NCBI RefSeq assembly: GCF_002813245.1
Contig: NZ_PHUF01000003.1
Coordinates: 434,001-498,000 of the forward strand
Length of the DNA stretch: 64,000 nt
From: Novosphingobium kunmingense
GTDB lineage: Bacteria; Pseudomonadota; Alphaproteobacteria; Sphingomonadales; Sphingomonadaceae
Reading direction: 5' to 3'
Each line of letters opens with the position of its first letter. The first letter of the stretch is position 1. The notes beneath the pieces are model-generated. The model was not told the DNA's origin and made no database searches. It saw only the letters and a program-made list of their open reading frames with translations. Positions 26,292 through 35,068 of the stretch are shown piece after piece. The position numbers and the translations under genes were made by a program.

Positions 26292-26306
26292 TTAGCATTG
26301 GGTTAA
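26292..26306. promoter_or_regulatory. Candidate CtrA box (TTAG-N7-TTAA)
   Basis: Seven of eight half-site positions match the CtrA consensus TTAA-N7-TTAA. It lies 25 bases before the CHAP amidase start and 62 bases before der. One mismatch is easily met by chance, so this is suggestive only. Confidence 0.3.
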
Positions 26307-26367
26307 GGCGGCGACCCCGTTCCCCGCAAAGCTTGCCAAAGCCGCCGCCAACAGCCACTGGGCTGGC

Positions 26368-27750
26368 ATGGCGCTTCCCCAGGTCATCATCATCGGTCGT
26401 CCCAATGTCGGCAAATCGACGCTGTGGAACCGGCTGGTCGGCAAGAAACTGGCGCTGGTCGACGACCAGCCCGGGGTGACGCGCGACCGCCGCATCGGCG
26501 AGGCACACCTGCTCGGCCTCGACTTCACCATCGTCGATACCGCCGGGTGGGAGGACGAGGACGCCGCCAGCTTGCCGGGCAGGATGCGCAAGCAGACTGA
26601 GGCTGCGCTCGAAGGCGCCGACCTTGCCCTGTTCGTGATCGACGCGCGCGCGGGACTGACCCCGCTGGACGAGGAAATCGCCCGCTACCTGCGCGAATCG
26701 ACGGTGCCGATCGTGGTCGTCGCCAACAAGGCGGAAGGGAAGGCCGGCGATCACGGCCTGTTCGAGGCCTTTGCGCTGGGGCTCGGCGATCCGGTCGCTC
26801 TGTCGGCCGAGCATGGCGAAGGGCTGGCCGACCTGTTCGAGGCGCTGCTGCCGCACCTCGAGGACAAGCAGCCCGACAACGAGTTCGAGCCCTTCGATGA
26901 GGAGGACGAGGACGCGCTCAACCGCGCCCCGCTCAAGCTGGCCATCGTCGGGCGGCCCAACGCCGGCAAGTCCACGCTGATCAACGCGCTGCTGAAAGAG
27001 GATCGCCTGCTGACCGGCCCCGAAGCGGGCATCACGCGCGATTCGATCGCGGTCGACTGGCAGTGGACCGATCCCGACACCGGCGAGGAACGCCCCGTCC
27101 GCCTGATCGATACTGCGGGCATGCGCAAGAAGGCGCTGGTCACCGACAAGCTCGAAAAGCTGGCCGTGGCAGACGCGCGCCACGCGATAGACTTTGCCGA
27201 GGTGGTGGTCCTGCTGCTCGACGCGACGCGCGGGCTCGAACACCAGGACCTCAAGATAGCTAGCCTCGTGCTCGAAGAAGGCCGCGCGTTGATCGTCGCG
27301 ATCAACAAGTGGGACGTGGCGGACGATGCCTCCGCCCTGTTCAACGGCATTCGCGCGGCGCTCGACGAAGGGTTGGCGCAGGTCAAGGGACTGCCGCTGT
27401 TGGCGGTCTCGGCGCGGACCGGCAAGGGCCTCGACCAGATGATCAAGGCCGCGTTCGACGTGCGCGCCGCCTGGTCGAAGCGCGTGCCCACGGGCCTGCT
27501 CAACCGCTGGTTCGACGAGGCGCTCGGCAAGAACCCGCCGCCCGCGCCCGGCGGCAAGCGGATCAAGCTGCGCTACATCACCCAGGCCAAGATCCGTCCG
27601 CCGGGCTTCGTCCTGTTCGGCACGCGGCTCGACGACCTGCCGATGAGCTACCAGCGCTATCTGGTGAACGGCATCCGCCGCGACCTCGGCTTCGATGCCG
27701 TGCCGGTCCGCCTCACGCTGCGCAGCGCGAAGAACCCCTATAAGAGCTGA
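26368..27750 (+). CDS. der: Ribosome biogenesis GTPase Der (EngA), 460 aa
   Basis: Essential double GTPase in 50S assembly. Two tandem G domains: the first with 'IGRPNVGKST' (about 8-17) and 'DTAGWE', the second with 'VGRPNAGKST' (about 194-203) and 'DTAGMR', joined by an acidic linker ('FEPFDEEDEDAL'). Both N/TKxD motifs are present ('ANKAE', 'INKWD'). A C-terminal KH-like domain ends at 'SAKNPYKS'. It ends directly against bfr: the two stop codons form TGATCA with no gap. Confidence 0.97.
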   Translation: MALPQVIIIGRPNVGKSTLWNRLVGKKLALVDDQPGVTRDRRIGEAHLLGLDFTIVDTAGWEDEDAASLPGRMRKQTEAALEGADLALFVIDARAGLTPLDEEIARYLRESTVPIVVVANKAEGKAGDHGLFEAFALGLGDPVALSAEHGEGLADLFEALLPHLEDKQPDNEFEPFDEEDEDALNRAPLKLAIVGRPNAGKSTLINALLKEDRLLTGPEAGITRDSIAVDWQWTDPDTGEERPVRLIDTAGMRKKALVTDKLEKLAVADARHAIDFAEVVVLLLDATRGLEHQDLKIASLVLEEGRALIVAINKWDVADDASALFNGIRAALDEGLAQVKGLPLLAVSARTGKGLDQMIKAAFDVRAAWSKRVPTGLLNRWFDEALGKNPPPAPGGKRIKLRYITQAKIRPPGFVLFGTRLDDLPMSYQRYLVNGIRRDLGFDAVPVRLTLRSAKNPYKS

Positions 27751-28230
27751 TCAGCTTCCGGCGGCTTCGCTTTGCAACTGGATGTAGTTGGGCAGGCCCA
27801 TCCGCTCGATCATCTCGAACTGCTTTTCGAGGAAGTCGACGTGTTCCTCCTCGTTGCCGAGGATCTCGGAAAAGAGGTCGCGGCTGACGAAGTCGCGCAC
27901 CGCCTCGCAATGGACGATCGCTTCCTTGAGCAGGGGAATCGCCTCGTGCTCGGTCTTGAGGTCGGCCTTGAGGATCTCGTCCACGGTCTCGCCGATATGG
28001 AGGCGGCCGATCGCCTGGAAATTGGGCAGGCCGTTCAGGAACAGGATGCGGTCCGCCAGCTTGTCGGCGTGCTTCATCTCGTCGATCGATTCGTGCCGTT
28101 CGTACTCGGCCAGCTTCTTGACGCCCCAGTTGTCGAGCATGCGGTAATGCAGCCAGTACTGGTTGATCGCGGTCAGCTCGTTGAGCAGCGCCTTGTTCAG
28201 ATAGTCGATGACCTGCGCGTCGCCCTGCAT
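27751..28230 (-). CDS. bfr: Bacterioferritin, 159 aa
   Basis: Haem-containing iron-storage ferritin of 24 subunits. Dinuclear-centre ligands are in 'LNELTAINQYWLHY' (Glu18), 'YERHESIDEMKHAD' (Glu51, His54), 'KTEHEAIPLL' (Glu94) and 'LGNEEEHVDFLE' (Glu127, His130). Met52, the haem axial ligand, is present in 'IDEMKHAD'. The length is normal. bfd lies 57 bases upstream on the same strand. Confidence 0.97.
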   Translation of the reverse strand: MQGDAQVIDYLNKALLNELTAINQYWLHYRMLDNWGVKKLAEYERHESIDEMKHADKLADRILFLNGLPNFQAIGRLHIGETVDEILKADLKTEHEAIPLLKEAIVHCEAVRDFVSRDLFSEILGNEEEHVDFLEKQFEMIERMGLPNYIQLQSEAAGS

Positions 28231-28287
28231 GAACGCCTCCTGTGCTTGCGTGGCGCGATCATGGCCCCCTTGCGCAATGGGGGCAAG

Positions 28288-28482
28288 TCAACCTGTGACC
28301 AGAGCGGGGAGCTGCGCGCGGGCGCGCTCGTCAAGGATGATGTCGGTCGCCTCGTCGAGGCACGAACCGCACTGCGGCACCTTGCCGAGCGCCGCGTAGA
28401 CTGCATCGACATCACCGGCGTTGCGTCGCGCGGCGGCGCGTATCTCGCATTCCCGGATGGCATTGCAGACGCAGATGATCAT
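28288..28482 (-). CDS. bfd: Bacterioferritin-associated ferredoxin, 64 aa
   Basis: A [2Fe-2S] protein that donates electrons to bacterioferritin for iron release. The four Cys appear as C-x-C near the N-terminus ('IICVCNAI') and C-x-x-C later ('PQCGSCLDEA'), the BFD-domain pattern. The ATG before IICVCN was chosen; upstream codons have no family match. It is immediately upstream of bfr, as expected. Confidence 0.93.
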   Translation of the reverse strand: MIICVCNAIRECEIRAAARRNAGDVDAVYAALGKVPQCGSCLDEATDIILDERARAQLPALVTG

Positions 28483-28510
28483 GGCGGCTCCCTCGGGTGG
28501 AGAGGCCCTG

Positions 28511-29773
28511 TTAATGCGAATCGATCTCAATAGCAACCGGTCTTCGCAACGGGACCATGCGGCTGTAGGTCAGGCAGCGCCACACCCATTCGAGCGGACC
28601 ATGGCGAAAACGCTGCAACCAGGGCCGCGACCACAGCAGCATCAGCGCCCAGATCGCCGCGACGAACGCCAGCAGCTCGATCCGATCATATCGGCCGAAC
28701 AGGCCCAGGCCCCAGCCGTTGAACAGCGGCACCAGCAGCAGCGACGTGCCGATATAGTTGGAAAAGGCCATCTGCCCGGCGGCGGCGAAGCGCTGACCGA
28801 GTGCGGTGACTGCGGCCCTCGGCGCCCAGGCGGCGAGCAGGAAGGCGAGGCCGATGATCATGGCAAGGCGCGGCACGGGGGCGGCGCCGATGAAGACGAA
28901 GAAGGTCAGGTCGATCGGAAAGCCTTTGGCATGGACCCACAGCCCGAGACCAAGCGTTGCCGCGCCGCCTCCCAGCAGCGCGGCTGATCCCCAGAGGCGC
29001 AGCCAGCTTCGATCGATGGCGCCACTGAACAGGCCCAGTTCGAACAGCGCCATGCCGATAATGGCGAGCGGGATCGTCTCGATCAGCCCGTAGGTCAACG
29101 ATGACATGAGGATGCCATCGGCCCGTTCGAAGGTCACGTGACGCACGATGTCGAAGTAGCTTCCCTCCTGGTACAGCGCCAGTTCGGCAGCGTTCACCCG
29201 CAGGCTTTCAGCGGCAGTTTCGGCAAGCTGCGCCTCGGCACCCAGCATCAGCGGCGCACCCTGCTGCAGGGCGAGGATCGCGCTGCCGAACAGGTAGAGC
29301 GCCAGGCCGAAGGCCAGCTTGTGGTCCGGAGGCCAGTGCAGCGAGGTCAGCAGGAACAACCCCGCAAGCGCGTATCCGTGCAGGATGTCGCCATGCCAGA
29401 GGAGCAACAGGTGCGCCATGCCGAAGACGAACAGCCAGCCCAAGCGTCGCGCCTGAAGCCAGGCGCCGGCCGCGCCGTCGCCGGCACGCTGGGCGAACAG
29501 CATCATGCTGGCGCCGAACAGAAGGGTGAACAGCCCGCGCAGCTTGCCATCGACCAGCACGAACTGGACCAGCCAGACGATCCGGTCGGCTGCATTGGCC
29601 CCGCCCGCCAGGGCCGGGGGCCAGACCGCGGCAAGATAGGTGTGGCCGTAGGGCACGATATTGGCGAGGACGATCCCGAGCACGGCGACACCGCGCACGA
29701 AATCGAGCGTGACGAGCCGATCGCCTTGCGCCGTCGGCGTGGAGCCGCTCCTGCTGTCCTCGCCCTGCGCCAT
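28511..29773 (-). CDS. DUF418 / YeiB-type membrane protein, 420 aa
   Basis: Integral membrane protein with about 9-10 helices. It opens with the DUF418 family pattern 'RLVTLDFVRGVAVLGIVLAN' and ends with the DUF418 domain segment 'AAGQMAFSNYIGTSLLL' and 'RHGPLEWVWRCLTY'. Members resemble acyltransferase-3 proteins in layout, but function is unassigned. It lies 28 bases upstream of bfd on the same strand, so a DUF418-bfd-bfr transcript is possible. Confidence 0.88.
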   Translation of the reverse strand: MAQGEDSRSGSTPTAQGDRLVTLDFVRGVAVLGIVLANIVPYGHTYLAAVWPPALAGGANAADRIVWLVQFVLVDGKLRGLFTLLFGASMMLFAQRAGDGAAGAWLQARRLGWLFVFGMAHLLLLWHGDILHGYALAGLFLLTSLHWPPDHKLAFGLALYLFGSAILALQQGAPLMLGAEAQLAETAAESLRVNAAELALYQEGSYFDIVRHVTFERADGILMSSLTYGLIETIPLAIIGMALFELGLFSGAIDRSWLRLWGSAALLGGGAATLGLGLWVHAKGFPIDLTFFVFIGAAPVPRLAMIIGLAFLLAAWAPRAAVTALGQRFAAAGQMAFSNYIGTSLLLVPLFNGWGLGLFGRYDRIELLAFVAAIWALMLLWSRPWLQRFRHGPLEWVWRCLTYSRMVPLRRPVAIEIDSH

Positions 29774-29834
29774 CCACGCGCTTCATGCGAGAGGGCTGGC
29801 GCGCATGGCAAGCGTTAAAGGCCGATGGCGAACC

Positions 29835-30842
29835 CTACTTCGGAACGGGAAGGCAGGTTGTGCCTAGTGCAGCGCAGGCGCTGCGCGCCGCAGCCTCACT
29901 GGCGAAGTTGCCGGCCTGGAGCCGCGTTACCGCACCCGCCTTGACCAGGATGCGCGGATGACCGGCGAGCGCGGGACGGGTCTTGAGCCGGTTCCACAGC
30001 GCCTCAGCGTTGTCCGCCACCGCAAAGGCGCCGAGCTGGATCCGCCATGATCCGCCCGTGCTTGCCAGGGCCGTCGCGGGCTTTGGCGCCACCTTGGCCG
30101 GAGGTGCCGTGGCGGCCAGCGCCGGCTTGACCGGCAGGTCGGAGGGCGCGGGGCGGGCATAGTCGGCGCCTGCTGTTGCCGGATTTGAATCCCCGGCACT
30201 GGCGGCTGGCGGCGGCGTGGGCGAAGCGGCGCCGAGATCCGCGGCGGCGAGCTGCCGGTTGCGCGCGGCGCCGGTTTCGGCCTCGATCGCCGCGCTCAGT
30301 TGCACCGCCTGCTGGCGTTGCTCCAGCGGTATGAAGGCATCCATCTGCTTTACCGCCGAAGCTGCCGGGACAACGCCCTGGGCCTGCGCCAGGCTGACCA
30401 GCGCATAGGCACGCGGCCAGTCCTTCGCCACCAGCACGCCGTTGAAGTGGGCCACGCCAAGCAGGTACTGCGCGCGCGGCTCACCCCGTCCGGCAGCGGC
30501 AATCAGGAAGGGCAGGGCGGTCTTCTGTTCGCCGCGCTGGAACAGCAGCAGCCCGTAATTGTCGGCGGCCTGCAGGTGGCCGCGTTGAGCTGCGCGGCCG
30601 TACAGCGTTTCAGCCTTGCGAAGGTCGAATGGCACGCCCTGGCCGAGACGGTTCGCCTGGGCGAGATTGTAGAGTGCGTCGGGATCGCCGCGTTCGGCTT
30701 CAACGGTCCATTCGCGCACGGCCGCCGCATAGTCGCCCTTGGTCCAGGCCTCGACTCCGGCTCTGGTATCGGCTGCGGCCGGGACGGAGAGAATCGCCGC
30801 ACCGGCAAGGGTCGCAAGCATGGCGCGCGAACAAGGGGTCAT
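29835..30842 (-). CDS. Exported Sel1-repeat and SPOR-domain protein, 335 aa
   Basis: Signal peptide of about 25 residues ending 'VPAAA'. Sel1/TPR-like repeats span about 28-165 ('DALYNLAQANRLGQGV', 'QAADNYGLLLFQRGE', 'RAQYLLGVAHFNGV'). A Pro/Ala-rich linker follows, then a C-terminal SPOR domain (about 262-335) beginning 'GSWRIQLGAFAV'. SPOR domains bind glycan strands stripped of stem peptides at the division septum, so the protein should act in the periplasm at the septum. It diverges from the parA-like operon, whose last gene is also a SPOR protein. Confidence 0.85.
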   Translation of the reverse strand: MTPCSRAMLATLAGAAILSVPAAADTRAGVEAWTKGDYAAAVREWTVEAERGDPDALYNLAQANRLGQGVPFDLRKAETLYGRAAQRGHLQAADNYGLLLFQRGEQKTALPFLIAAAGRGEPRAQYLLGVAHFNGVLVAKDWPRAYALVSLAQAQGVVPAASAVKQMDAFIPLEQRQQAVQLSAAIEAETGAARNRQLAAADLGAASPTPPPAASAGDSNPATAGADYARPAPSDLPVKPALAATAPPAKVAPKPATALASTGGSWRIQLGAFAVADNAEALWNRLKTRPALAGHPRILVKAGAVTRLQAGNFASEAAARSACAALGTTCLPVPK

Positions 30843-31001
30843 AGTCACAAAATCCCGAGCGATCAGGGTGCGTTATCGCCCCTGCCCTGCGCCACGGGCC
30901 GCGTGGCCCATTGCAGCGCGTCCCCTCGGTAAAGGTCCATGGTGAAGATCGCGTTAGCGCGCGGCGGCGGCAGCAAATCTGCGCCAAAGCAGCGATTCAG
31001 C

Positions 31002-31031
31002 CGTTCCGGCCTTAACCCAAAATTAGGAACG
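31002..31031. promoter_or_regulatory. Inverted repeat flanking a candidate CtrA box upstream of the parA-like gene
   Basis: CGTTCC (31002-31007) and GGAACG (31026-31031) form an inverted repeat. Between and abutting the arms lies TTAA-N7-TTAG (31012-31026), matching seven of eight positions of the CtrA consensus. The segment lies 61 bases before the ParA start and 160 bases before the divergent SPOR gene. It could be an operator for the RHH protein, a CtrA site, or chance. Confidence 0.35.
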
Positions 31032-31091
31032 TTCTGCGATCCCCCACTGCAAGTCCGATTGGGCTCAGGCATTTTTCAGGGGGAATTGGCT

Positions 31092-31811
31092 TTGCGCGTA
31101 TTGGCATTGGCATCGCAGAAGGGGGGTTCGGGCAAGACGACCTTGTCGGGGCACCTAGCCGTGCAGGCCCAGCGGGCTGGTGCGGGGCCCGTCGTCCTGA
31201 TCGACATCGATCCGCAGGGCTCGCTCGCCGACTGGTGGAACGAGCGCGAGGACGAGTTTCCCGCTTTCGCCCAGACGACTGTCGCGCGCCTCGCCGCCGA
31301 CCTTGCCGTCCTGCGCCAGCAGGGTTTCAAGCTTGCCGTCATCGACACGCCGCCGGCGATCACCATGGCGATCCAGTCGGTCATATCGGTGGCCGAACTG
31401 ATCGTTGTTCCGACCCGACCGAGCCCGCACGACCTGCGCGCCGTCGGCGCCACGGTCGACCTGTGCGAACGCGCCGGCAAGCCGCTCATCTTCGTGGTCA
31501 ACGCTGCGACGCCCAAGGCCAAGATCACGTCCGAAGCCGCTGTCGCGCTGTCGCAGCACGGCACCGTCGCGCCGATCACGCTGCACCACCGCACCGACTT
31601 TGCCGCCTCGATGATCGACGGCCGCACGGTGATGGAAGTCGATCCCAACGGCCGCAGCGCCGCCGAAGTGACCGCGCTGTGGAACTACATCTCGGATCGC
31701 CTCGAAAAGAACTTCCGCCGCACCGTCTTCGCTGCGCCGACCAGCGTCAGCACTATCCAGGGCGTCCAGCGTCCGGCCGGCGGTTTCGGTCGCCGCGTCG
31801 CCAGCTCGTAA
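31092..31811 (+). CDS. ParA-family ATPase, 239 aa
   Basis: A partition-type ATPase that forms ATP-dependent dimers on DNA. It starts at a TTG with AGGGGG at 8 bases, giving 'LRVLALASQKGGSGKTT', where the deviant Walker A KGGSGKT has the signature Lys. 'VLIDIDPQGSLADWW' and 'LAVIDTPPA' are the other nucleotide motifs. No N-terminal HTH is present, as in small chromosomal ParA-like proteins. Phe/Arg-rich C-terminal extension of about 30 residues. The RHH gene follows after 16 bases. It is not next to parB or the origin genes, so it probably positions something other than the chromosome. Confidence 0.92.
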   Translation: MRVLALASQKGGSGKTTLSGHLAVQAQRAGAGPVVLIDIDPQGSLADWWNEREDEFPAFAQTTVARLAADLAVLRQQGFKLAVIDTPPAITMAIQSVISVAELIVVPTRPSPHDLRAVGATVDLCERAGKPLIFVVNAATPKAKITSEAAVALSQHGTVAPITLHHRTDFAASMIDGRTVMEVDPNGRSAAEVTALWNYISDRLEKNFRRTVFAAPTSVSTIQGVQRPAGGFGRRVASS

Positions 31812-31827
31812 CGGCGGCGCCCGGGCG

Positions 31828-32286
31828 ATGACCGACACCAAGTCCTTCGCTTCGCTGAGCCCACGGCTCCTGGCCCGCAAGGGCGGGGCAAAGCCGGCCA
31901 TGCGGCCGCAGCTGACACCGATCCAGTTCGATGCCCTGGCCCGTCATGCCGACGACCTTGGCTGGAACGACATGGGCGACGATGCCGACGTCCATTCCGG
32001 CGAACCGGCCGAAGTCTATCCGATCGCACCCGAAGGCAGCCCGCGCGAGCGCGCCACCCGCCGCCGCATTGCCGCCGCGCGCCGCTCGGCGCTCGACGAT
32101 GGTCGCCGCGCCGCCTTCACGCTGCGGGTCGATGCCGAACGCCATCTGAAGCTGCGCCTCGCTTGCACGGTCAAGGGGCGCAGTGCCCAGCAACTGGTGA
32201 CTGACGCGATCGACCGCCTGCTCGACGAATTGCCCGACGTGGCCGCACTGGCCGCGCAGATTGCCGCCAAGCCGCACAAATCCTGA
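31828..32286 (+). CDS. Putative ribbon-helix-helix protein paired with ParA, 152 aa
   Basis: A basic cytoplasmic protein. The N-terminal 75 residues look flexible and acidic-to-mixed; residues 95-140 read as a ribbon-helix-helix fold: strand 'AAFTLRVDAER', helix 'HLKLRLACTVKG', turn, helix 'SAQQLVTDAIDRLLDELP'. Small RHH proteins (ParG type) are known partners and regulators of ParA ATPases, which fits its position 16 bases after the ParA gene. The fold is inferred from pattern, not from a match; the ParA partnership is inference from gene order. Confidence 0.65.
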   Translation: MTDTKSFASLSPRLLARKGGAKPAMRPQLTPIQFDALARHADDLGWNDMGDDADVHSGEPAEVYPIAPEGSPRERATRRRIAAARRSALDDGRRAAFTLRVDAERHLKLRLACTVKGRSAQQLVTDAIDRLLDELPDVAALAAQIAAKPHKS

Positions 32287-32307
32287 TCTCCAAAGGGGGG
32301 ACTGACC

Positions 32308-33756
32308 ATGACCATCAACCGCATCAGCCGCAAAGCCAAGGTTCTGGGCCTTCCGCTCGGCGTGGCCGGCATCGCCGCCGCTGCCCTGCTTGCCGGCGGC
32401 ACGATGAGCACCACCGCCGTCGCCCGGTCGTCGCCCGACCAGACACTGGCCGAAGCGAGCAAGCTGCTGGCCAAAGGCAAGACCGAAAAGGCGATCGAGC
32501 TGGCCGAGACCGCGGTTGCCGCCAACCCGCGCGAACCGAGCTACCGTGCGCTGCTCGGCCAGGCCTATTTCAAGGCCGGCCGCTTCGATTCGGCGATCAC
32601 CACCTTCAATGACGCGATGAAGCTGGGCGACAACAGCGCGCGCACTGCGCTGGCCCTCGCGCTGGCCGATGTCGCCGCCGGTCGCAACCGTGATGCGATC
32701 GCGATCCTCGATGACTGGCGCGACGCCATTCCAGGCAGCGATCTTGGCCTCGCCATGGCGCTGGCCGGCGAGCCGGGCCGCGGCGTGGCGATCCTTGCCG
32801 ACGAACTGCGCGCAGGCGATGCCACGGCCAAGCTGCGCCAGAACCTGGCCTATGCCTATGCCCTCGACGGGCGCTGGCGCGAAGCCCGCCTGATGGCCGC
32901 GCAGGACATTCCGGCCGATCAGCTTGACAAGCGCCTCAGCGCCTGGGCCGCCAACGCCCAGCCCGAAGCGGCCAAGGCCCGCGTTGCCGCGCTGATCCGT
33001 GCGCCGCTTCGCGACGATCCGGGCCAGCCGCGAATGCTGGCGCTGGGCGACAGCCCGGCCGGTGAACAACTCGCCGCCGAAACCGCCGCGACCCAGACCC
33101 TTGCGACAACCAGCGAGCTGCCGGCTGTCGCCGCCGCGCCTGCCGCAGCGCCCGCAAGCACCGCCACCCTGGCGCAATATACGCCGGTGTCGACCCCGGA
33201 CGAAACCGCTATGGTTGCTCCGGCCGAAACGCCTGCGGCGCAGGCGCCGACCTTCGCCAGCGCGTTCGCCGCGCAACCGGTCGCCGCTCAGGCCGCGCCA
33301 CGCACCGCGCGCCCTGCCCGGGTCGCGACGGTCAAGACGCTCCACAAGCAGGGCCTGCGCCCGCGTGGCGGCGTGGTCGCCAGGGGCGGTAGCCATGCGG
33401 TGCAGCTCGGCAGCTTCTCGAGCCAGCAGGGCGCGCGCCGCGCCTGGGGCATCTTCGCCGCGAAGAATCCGGAACTGCGCAAGTACCGGATGCAGATCAC
33501 GCAGGCGACGGTTCACGGCAAGCAGTATTGGCGCGTGGCTGCGGCCGGTTTCGACAAGGGTTCGGCCTCTGGCCTGTGCTCGACCGTGAAGACCCGCGGC
33601 GGGGCGTGCTTCGCCTATGCCACCAACCGTTTCGCGCCTGGCGGCAAGGCCGTGGCCGCACCCGCCCTGGCCCAGGCCAGAAAGCCGGTCCAGCAGATCC
33701 GCGTCGCTGCCGCCGCTTCGGTGCGCGGTGCCGCTGGTCGCGCCAACCTTCGCTGA
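32308..33756 (+). CDS. Exported TPR and SPOR-domain protein, 482 aa
   Basis: N-terminal signal/anchor of about 39 residues. TPR-like repeats cover about 42-200 ('LAEASKLLAKGKTEKAIELA', 'YRALLGQAYFKAGRFDSA'). A long Ala/Pro/Thr linker (about 250-360) leads to a SPOR domain at about 366-440 beginning 'SHAVQLGSFSSQQGARRAWG' and 'YWRVAAAGF', then a short basic tail. The start follows the strong AAAGGGGGG. It closes the parA-RHH operon (21 bases after the RHH gene) and, like the divergent Sel1-SPOR protein, should bind septal peptidoglycan. Confidence 0.88.
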   Translation: MTINRISRKAKVLGLPLGVAGIAAAALLAGGTMSTTAVARSSPDQTLAEASKLLAKGKTEKAIELAETAVAANPREPSYRALLGQAYFKAGRFDSAITTFNDAMKLGDNSARTALALALADVAAGRNRDAIAILDDWRDAIPGSDLGLAMALAGEPGRGVAILADELRAGDATAKLRQNLAYAYALDGRWREARLMAAQDIPADQLDKRLSAWAANAQPEAAKARVAALIRAPLRDDPGQPRMLALGDSPAGEQLAAETAATQTLATTSELPAVAAAPAAAPASTATLAQYTPVSTPDETAMVAPAETPAAQAPTFASAFAAQPVAAQAAPRTARPARVATVKTLHKQGLRPRGGVVARGGSHAVQLGSFSSQQGARRAWGIFAAKNPELRKYRMQITQATVHGKQYWRVAAAGFDKGSASGLCSTVKTRGGACFAYATNRFAPGGKAVAAPALAQARKPVQQIRVAAAASVRGAAGRANLR

Positions 33757-33794
33757 CACTTACCTGCCATAACAAAAACAGTCGGATCGCATCT

Positions 33795-33827
33795 GAACCC
33801 TCTCCCGCCTCCACGGGGGAGGGTTCT
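33795..33827. terminator. Bidirectional terminator after the TPR-SPOR gene
   Basis: A near-perfect 13-bp stem (GAACCCTC... / ...GAGGGTTC) with a short CCTCCA loop followed by TTC. It lies between the TPR-SPOR gene and the convergent pyrC-like gene. Confidence 0.7.
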
Positions 33828-33832
33828 TCACA

Positions 33833-35068
33833 TCATTCGACAGGAACGCCGCCCTTGAACAGCGCGGTCACGCGGCCCTGGACGCCCTGCTTGTCGAACG
33901 GGGTGTTGCCGGCGCTGGCGGCCATCTTGTCCGAATCGACGATCCACGGACGATCCGGATCGATCAGTGCCAGGTCGGCCTGGTAGCCGGCGGCAAGCTT
34001 GCCCGCATCGACGGCCAGCAGCTCTGCCGGCGTCGCGGCCACCAGATCGAAGGCGCGGGCCAGCGTGATCACGCCGTCGCGAACCAGCGACAGGGTCAGC
34101 GCCAGCAGCGTTTCGGCTCCGGCCATGCCGGGTTCGGCATCGGAGAAGGGCAGGCGTTTGTCTTCCGGCCCGCGCGGGTCGTGGCCCGATGCGATGACGT
34201 CGATTGTGCCGTCGTGGATCGCTGCGCGCACCGCTACGCGGTCCGCCTCGCCGCGCAAGGGTGGGGAAAAGCGCGTGAAGGTGCGGAAATCGCCGATTGC
34301 TGTCGTCGACAGCATGAAATGGGCCGGGGTGACGCCGGCGGTGACGCGGATCCCGCGCTGCTTGGCGGCGCGGACCAGGTCGAGCCCGCGTCCCGTGGTG
34401 ACCTGGCGGATGTGGATTCGCGCGCCGGTCATTTCGGCCAGCAAGAGGTCGCGCGCGATGGCCAGGGCCTCGGCCTCGGCCGGGGCGGAGGGCAGACCGA
34501 GCCGGGTGGCCATTTCGCCCGCGGTCGCAACCGCGCTGCCGGCAAGGCCGGCATCCTCGGCGTGGGTCACGACGACAAGGTCGAGCATGGCGCAATAGGA
34601 CAGCAGCCGGTGCATCGTGCCGCTGTCGGCGATCCAGCGTCGCCCGGTCGCCACGGCGCGCGCGCCGGCGTCGCGCATCAGCGCCAGTTCGGCAAGGTCG
34701 GTGCCGTCGAGGCCCTTGGTCGCCGCTGCCAGCGGGTGGACCCACAGGTCGGGCTTGCCCGACTGCGCGGCGAAGCGCACCGCCGATGGCTTGTCGAGCG
34801 CGACCGACTGGTCGGGCATCAGCGCGGCGCGGGTGATCCCGCCGAAATGCAGCGCCGCCTTGTCGATGGCGAAGACGCCCAGATCGACCAGCCCCGGTGC
34901 GATCAGCGCGCCTTTCGCGTCGATCACCCGGTCGCCGTCCTGCGGCGTGACATCTTTGCCCACGGCGACAATGCGGTCGCCCTCGCAGCGCAGGGCGCCG
35001 GGCGCGGGTTCGGCACCGGAAAGGACAATCCGGCCCCCCGTGAGGGTCAGCGGCGCCAGCGGCCTCAT
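33833..35068 (-). CDS. Dihydroorotase-like protein, predicted inactive (PyrC' type), 411 aa
   Basis: Amidohydrolase-fold protein of the dihydroorotase family, but the first metal site is lost: the usual D-x-H-x-H after 'IAPGLVD' reads L-G-V-F. The later 'TDHAPH' segment reads 'SGHDPRG', also without the catalytic Asp in place. 'VVTHAED' and 'RIHIRQVTT' keep their His. Such PyrC' proteins in Pseudomonas are non-catalytic and act as structural partners of aspartate carbamoyltransferase. Its ATG overlaps the pyrB stop by four bases (ATGA), fitting a fixed-ratio complex with PyrB. A functional pyrC should lie elsewhere. Confidence 0.85.
   Translation of the reverse strand: MRPLAPLTLTGGRIVLSGAEPAPGALRCEGDRIVAVGKDVTPQDGDRVIDAKGALIAPGLVDLGVFAIDKAALHFGGITRAALMPDQSVALDKPSAVRFAAQSGKPDLWVHPLAAATKGLDGTDLAELALMRDAGARAVATGRRWIADSGTMHRLLSYCAMLDLVVVTHAEDAGLAGSAVATAGEMATRLGLPSAPAEAEALAIARDLLLAEMTGARIHIRQVTTGRGLDLVRAAKQRGIRVTAGVTPAHFMLSTTAIGDFRTFTRFSPPLRGEADRVAVRAAIHDGTIDVIASGHDPRGPEDKRLPFSDAEPGMAGAETLLALTLSLVRDGVITLARAFDLVAATPAELLAVDAGKLAAGYQADLALIDPDRPWIVDSDKMAASAGNTPFDKQGVQGRVTALFKGGVPVE

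Noticed and set aside
31753..33759. About 670-codon minus-strand frame
   Set aside because: It lies opposite the RHH and TPR-SPOR genes, with no recognisable domain and no ribosome-binding site.
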